The notes under the pieces were generated by a model. That model did no database searches. It worked only from the letters and a program-made list of their open reading frames with translations, and was not told where the DNA came from. This document shows positions 7,375 to 9,070 of a stretch of DNA of 9,070 nucleotides, in pieces (the stretch's first letter is position 1; the number at the start of each line of letters is the position of its first letter). The DNA is taken from contig JAFYQY010000055.1 of NCBI GenBank assembly GCA_017559685.1, positions 1 through 9,070 of the forward strand. The letters are read 5' to 3'. The position numbers were made by a program, and so were the translations under genes. The DNA is from Alistipes sp. Lineage in GTDB: Bacteria > Bacteroidota > Bacteroidia > Bacteroidales > Rikenellaceae.

Positions 7375-7860
7375 CTACTTCTTCGCATCCATCGCAGCCG
7401 CAGTCTGGCGGTACTTCATAATCTTCATAGCCTCACGAGACACCTTCTCGTCTACTTTGTAGAGCTTCTCTACCTGCAAAGGAGTGATAACCTCGGCAAA
7501 GGTGAAGAGATAGCGCTGCTTAACTGTAGCTGTGAGAATCTGGTTTGCCAAACGAGCAGCAACAACCTTCAATGCGTTCTCGTTAGTGATCTGATCTTTC
7601 CTGATGCGAGCATCCTTGTTCTGCGCTGTCACCTTGTGAATCTCCTTGCGATACTCACGGTATACAGGGTCGAACTTTACCATCTGCTCGTCGGTGAGTG
7701 TCAACTCGGTCTTGAGCAACTCCAAGCGGGTCTGCATCAACTGCTCACGCTTTGCGTCACGAGCCGCCTTCTCGGCGTCGGTTAGCTGTGGCTTCTGAGC
7801 AAATGCATCCTGTGCAAACATTGTAGCAACGGCTACCATCAATACAAAAATCTTCTTCAT
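7375..7860 (-). CDS. Secreted LTxxQ-motif (Spy/CpxP-like) protein
   Basis: This 161-residue protein has a clear signal peptide (1-21, ending AFA before Q22), then an all-alpha, highly charged mature part. Two copies of an LTxxQ-like motif, LTDEQ (55-59) and ITPLQ (125-129), sit about 70 residues apart, as in Spy/CpxP-type periplasmic proteins. Basic residues are abundant. Known members act as periplasmic chaperones or stress sensors. In Bacteroidota, similar small proteins next to ECF sigma genes are often labelled sensors of the sigma factor. It lies 27 bases after the anti-sigma candidate and is the last gene of that operon, ending at a hairpin. I see no metal-binding cluster. Membership of the family is moderately sure; the sensor role is inferred from context. 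Confidence 0.8.
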   Translation of the reverse strand: MKKIFVLMVAVATMFAQDAFAQKPQLTDAEKAARDAKREQLMQTRLELLKTELTLTDEQMVKFDPVYREYRKEIHKVTAQNKDARIRKDQITNENALKVVAARLANQILTATVKQRYLFTFAEVITPLQVEKLYKVDEKVSREAMKIMKYRQTAAAMDAKK

Positions 7861-7887
7861 AGTCTTAAATATTTATTGGTTAATATC

Positions 7888-8214
7888 TTACATCTGATTC
7901 TCCTCCTCGAGGTAGTAACCTGCATCGACTGCCAAGTCGCTGAGAATATCGTCGGAGAGAGTCTGCATCTGAGCCACCAACGACTCCATAGGTGTGAGTT
8001 CACGCATCTGATTGTCGTGGAGCTTCACGAAGCCTATCACAGCCACCACCGCAACGACTGCCACCGATGCCACTGTAGCCCAACGCCACTGCACCTTGTG
8101 CGAAGTGCGTTCTGTAGGGTGAGCCGCCTCACGCACCGCCATCTTCGCACGGTACTTTGCTCGCTCAATAGCCCCCTCCTCAATCTTGTACGGCATCTGT
8201 CTCATCTCTTTCAT
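7888..8214 (-). CDS. Probable anti-sigma factor, single-pass membrane protein
   Basis: This 108-residue protein has a basic N-terminal cytoplasmic segment (1-43), one transmembrane helix (about 46-63, Ala/Val-rich) and an acidic extracytoplasmic tail (64-108). It has no cysteines and no H-x3-C-x2-C zinc anti-sigma motif. No known fold is recognisable by eye. The anti-sigma role is inferred from position: it begins two bases after the ECF sigma stop codon and precedes a secreted LTxxQ-type protein. Its topology, cytoplasmic domain, single helix and periplasmic tail, also fits. ATG codons at residues 4 and 7 are possible alternative starts. The tail (SDDILSDLAVDAGYYLEEE) could be the part that receives a periplasmic signal. 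It may instead be an unrelated membrane protein. Confidence 0.75.
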   Translation of the reverse strand: MKEMRQMPYKIEEGAIERAKYRAKMAVREAAHPTERTSHKVQWRWATVASVAVVAVVAVIGFVKLHDNQMRELTPMESLVAQMQTLSDDILSDLAVDAGYYLEEENQM

Positions 8215-8216
8215 AA

Positions 8217-8774
8217 TTACTCATCTATTTCAATAACCCTAACCTGTTCCCTTATCTTTTGCACGGCGTAGTGGTAGTTCGTTTTCAGCGTTGCGACGCT
8301 CTGCCCCGTAGCCTGCGAAATCTGCTCGAACGATAGTTCATCGTAGTAGCGCATATTAAACACCAATCGTTGCTTAGTCGGCAGAGCCAAAATCGCCTTT
8401 TGGAGGCGCACCACAATCTCGTCTGCCGATGGGTCTAACTCGTGTTCGAAGGTTGCCAACAGGTCGCCTCTCAACGAGTCGAGCGACGAAAACACCCACT
8501 TCTTTCGTCTCTGCAACACCTTTATTGCCGAGTTTGTCGCTATACGATACAACCACGCTGTCAAAGAACTCTCGTTTTCGCCTCGGAAGTCAGCAATCGA
8601 AAGGTAGGCTCGAGTAAATGTCTCCTGCATAGCATCCTCTGCGTCTTCGTGCTGAACGACCATACGACGGATGTGCCAATAGAGCCTGTCACCATATAGC
8701 TCAATCAGCCGGTCGAAAGCCTCGACCGCATTGTCCCTCAATTGGGCAATCAACTCTGTCGCCGTATTCTTCAT
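8217..8774 (-). CDS. ECF-type RNA polymerase sigma factor
   Basis: This 185-residue protein is a standard two-domain ECF (sigma-70 family, group 4) factor. Region 2 spans about 15-92, with DAEDAMQETFTRAY (44-57) for core RNA polymerase binding and AWLYRIATNSAIKVLQRRKK (73-92) for -10 recognition and melting. Region 4 spans about 125-178 (LPTKQRLVFNMRYYDELSFE, then a helix-turn-helix and YHYAVQKIRE), for -35 recognition. No extra C-terminal domain is present. The start ATG gives MKNTATELIA, and no better start lies upstream. It heads a three-gene operon with the probable anti-sigma factor (2-base gap) and the LTxxQ-type secreted protein, a layout common for envelope-stress ECF systems in Bacteroidota. 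Its target promoters are not known; see the candidate site upstream. Confidence 0.95.
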   Translation of the reverse strand: MKNTATELIAQLRDNAVEAFDRLIELYGDRLYWHIRRMVVQHEDAEDAMQETFTRAYLSIADFRGENESSLTAWLYRIATNSAIKVLQRRKKWVFSSLDSLRGDLLATFEHELDPSADEIVVRLQKAILALPTKQRLVFNMRYYDELSFEQISQATGQSVATLKTNYHYAVQKIREQVRVIEIDE

Positions 8775-8801
8775 CTGTCCGAGTTCACTTATATAGACAC
8801 C

Positions 8802-8816
8802 CCTTTTCGCAAAAGG
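8802..8816. promoter_or_regulatory. 15-bp inverted repeat upstream of the ECF sigma gene
   Basis: CCTTTT-CGC-AAAAGG is a perfect dyad with 6-bp arms and a 3-base centre, starting 28 bases before the sigma start codon. On the minus strand it sits between TTAACC (8815-8820) and GTCTAT (8793-8798). Those two sequences together resemble the AAC...GTC layout of ECF-recognised promoters, with 17 bases between AAC and GTC. It may be an operator, part of an autoregulated promoter or a hairpin in the leader. No role is established. Confidence 0.4.
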
Positions 8817-8833
8817 TTAAATTTAGGCCTATA

Positions 8834-8864
8834 CAAAATTACAAATTTTTTCATTCCGAGCACA
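8834..8864 (-). promoter_or_regulatory. Possible housekeeping promoter for the sigma operon
   Basis: On the minus strand TGTG (8861-8864, three of four -33 bases) is followed after 19 bases by TAATTTTG (8834-8841), an exact TAnnTTTG. The predicted start would be near the 8-bp palindrome TAGGCCTA (8824-8831), leaving a leader of about 50 bases that contains the 15-bp dyad. The -33 match is weak, so this is a candidate only. Confidence 0.4.
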
Positions 8865-8894
8865 CTTCTCTCCAAAAAACTTTACCCCCTCTTT

Positions 8895-8925
8895 TTTGTA
8901 AAAAAAGAAAAGTTTACTACCTTTG
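8895..8925 (+). promoter_or_regulatory. Strong outward (plus-strand) Bacteroidota promoter
   Basis: TTTG (8895-8898), a 19-base A-rich spacer and TACCTTTG (8918-8925) match the -33/-7 consensus fully. It is the only good plus-strand promoter in the window and diverges from the sigma operon. Transcription would start near 8930-8933 and run through a mini-ORF, a large hairpin and a heptamer array towards a gene beyond the right edge. Confidence 0.55.
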
Positions 8926-8947
8926 CCTATTGTAAGACAAGAAAAAA

Positions 8948-8980
8948 ATGGGATACCCCTTCCCCCTAGTATGCAACTAG
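8948..8980 (+). CDS. Possible 10-codon leader peptide
   Basis: An ATG preceded by seven A opens a frame encoding MGYPFPLVCN and a TAG stop. It lies about 15-18 bases downstream of the predicted start of the plus-strand promoter, and its stop codon is inside the right arm of a stable hairpin. This is the arrangement of an attenuation-type leader ORF, but so short a frame can easily arise by chance. There is no run of one amino acid that would name a regulated pathway, apart from two prolines. Confidence 0.2.
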   Translation: MGYPFPLVCN

Positions 8981-8990
8981 GGGGGGGGTA
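8954..8990 (+). promoter_or_regulatory. Very stable GC-rich hairpin in the plus-strand leader
   Basis: CCCCCTAGT (8962-8970) pairs perfectly with ACTAGGGGG (8976-8984) around the 5-base loop ATGCA. After a two-base TT bulge, TACCCC (8954-8959) pairs with GGGGTA (8985-8990), for 15 base pairs in all. No T-run follows (TAAATTGTTG), so it is not a standard intrinsic terminator. It could be a leader RNA structure, a small RNA stem, or a DNA structure such as the end of a mobile element. The run of nine G is unusual for this window. Confidence 0.6.
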
Positions 8991-9018
8991 AATTGTTGAT
9001 AATCAAGCCTATAAGAAC

Positions 9019-9070
9019 GGAAAACGGAAAACGGAGAACGGAAAACGAAGAACGGAAAACGGGAAACGGG
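9019..9070. repeat. Heptamer tandem array (GGAAAAC)n at the right edge
   Basis: Seven 7-bp units in strict register run to the window edge: GGAAAAC, GGAAAAC, GGAGAAC, GGAAAAC, GAAGAAC, GGAAAAC, GGGAAAC, then GGG. The preceding bases TAAGAAC (9012-9018) look like a degenerate further unit. Variants are single-base changes at positions 2-4. The array probably continues beyond the window. No continuous reading frame or coding signal is apparent. The sequence differs from the left-edge arrays but the 7-bp period is the same. Confidence 0.85.

Noticed and set aside
8954..8990. Intrinsic terminator on the plus strand
   Set aside because: The stem is strong enough, but it is followed by TAAATTGTTG rather than a T-run.
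8993..9000. DnaA-box-like TTATCAACA (reverse of TGTTGATAA, ending at 9001)
   Set aside because: It is a single site with one mismatch to the consensus, with no cluster and no dnaA-type neighbour, so no origin can be supported.
1..9070. Insertion sequence, integrase, prophage, toxin-antitoxin, tRNA or rRNA genes
   Set aside because: No transposase, integrase, phage or toxin-like protein is visible in the plausible genes, and I saw no cloverleaf or rRNA-like sequence in the intergenic parts.

Overview
The window reads as Bacteroidota, most likely order Bacteroidales. A Rikenellaceae/Alistipes-like source is a guess from composition and repeat style, not from a marker gene. Support for Bacteroidota comes from promoters of the TTTG-N19/20-TAnnTTTG type, start codons with no clear Shine-Dalgarno sequence, and gene neighbourhoods typical of the phylum. 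All nine convincing genes lie on the minus strand and are intact. Both window edges fall in 7-bp tandem repeats. This would fit a contig that broke at repeats, although that cannot be shown from the sequence.

Reading in the direction of transcription (right to left), the right edge (8775-9070) is a gene-poor control region. It holds a minus-strand promoter candidate for the sigma gene and a strong plus-strand promoter candidate pointing out of the window. The plus promoter leads into a 10-codon mini-ORF, a very stable hairpin and a GGAAAAC heptamer array. Next comes an envelope-stress-like module (7375-8774): an ECF sigma factor, a short single-pass membrane protein that is probably the anti-sigma factor, and a secreted LTxxQ-type (Spy/CpxP-like) protein. 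A hairpin with a U-rich tail closes this module and overlaps the promoter of the next unit.

The second unit (1442-7306) begins with a membrane-anchored calcineurin-like metallophosphoesterase. A complete tripartite export cassette follows: a TolC-family outer membrane channel, an HlyD-family periplasmic adaptor and two paralogous ABC-2-type permeases. Spacing is tight, and both the adaptor/permease and permease/permease junctions are ATGA start-stop overlaps. No ATP-binding subunit is encoded here, so the ATPase must come from elsewhere or the permeases must work differently.

The last gene (198-1373) encodes a secreted PHP-family metallophosphoesterase with its own promoter, and it ends at a strong bidirectional terminator (149-180). 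The left edge (1-103) holds two facing arrays of 7-bp repeats that form a large imperfect inverted repeat. Much of the coding content concerns the cell envelope: stress sensing, phosphoester hydrolysis outside the cytoplasm and efflux. Whether the sigma factor controls the export unit is not shown by the sequence.
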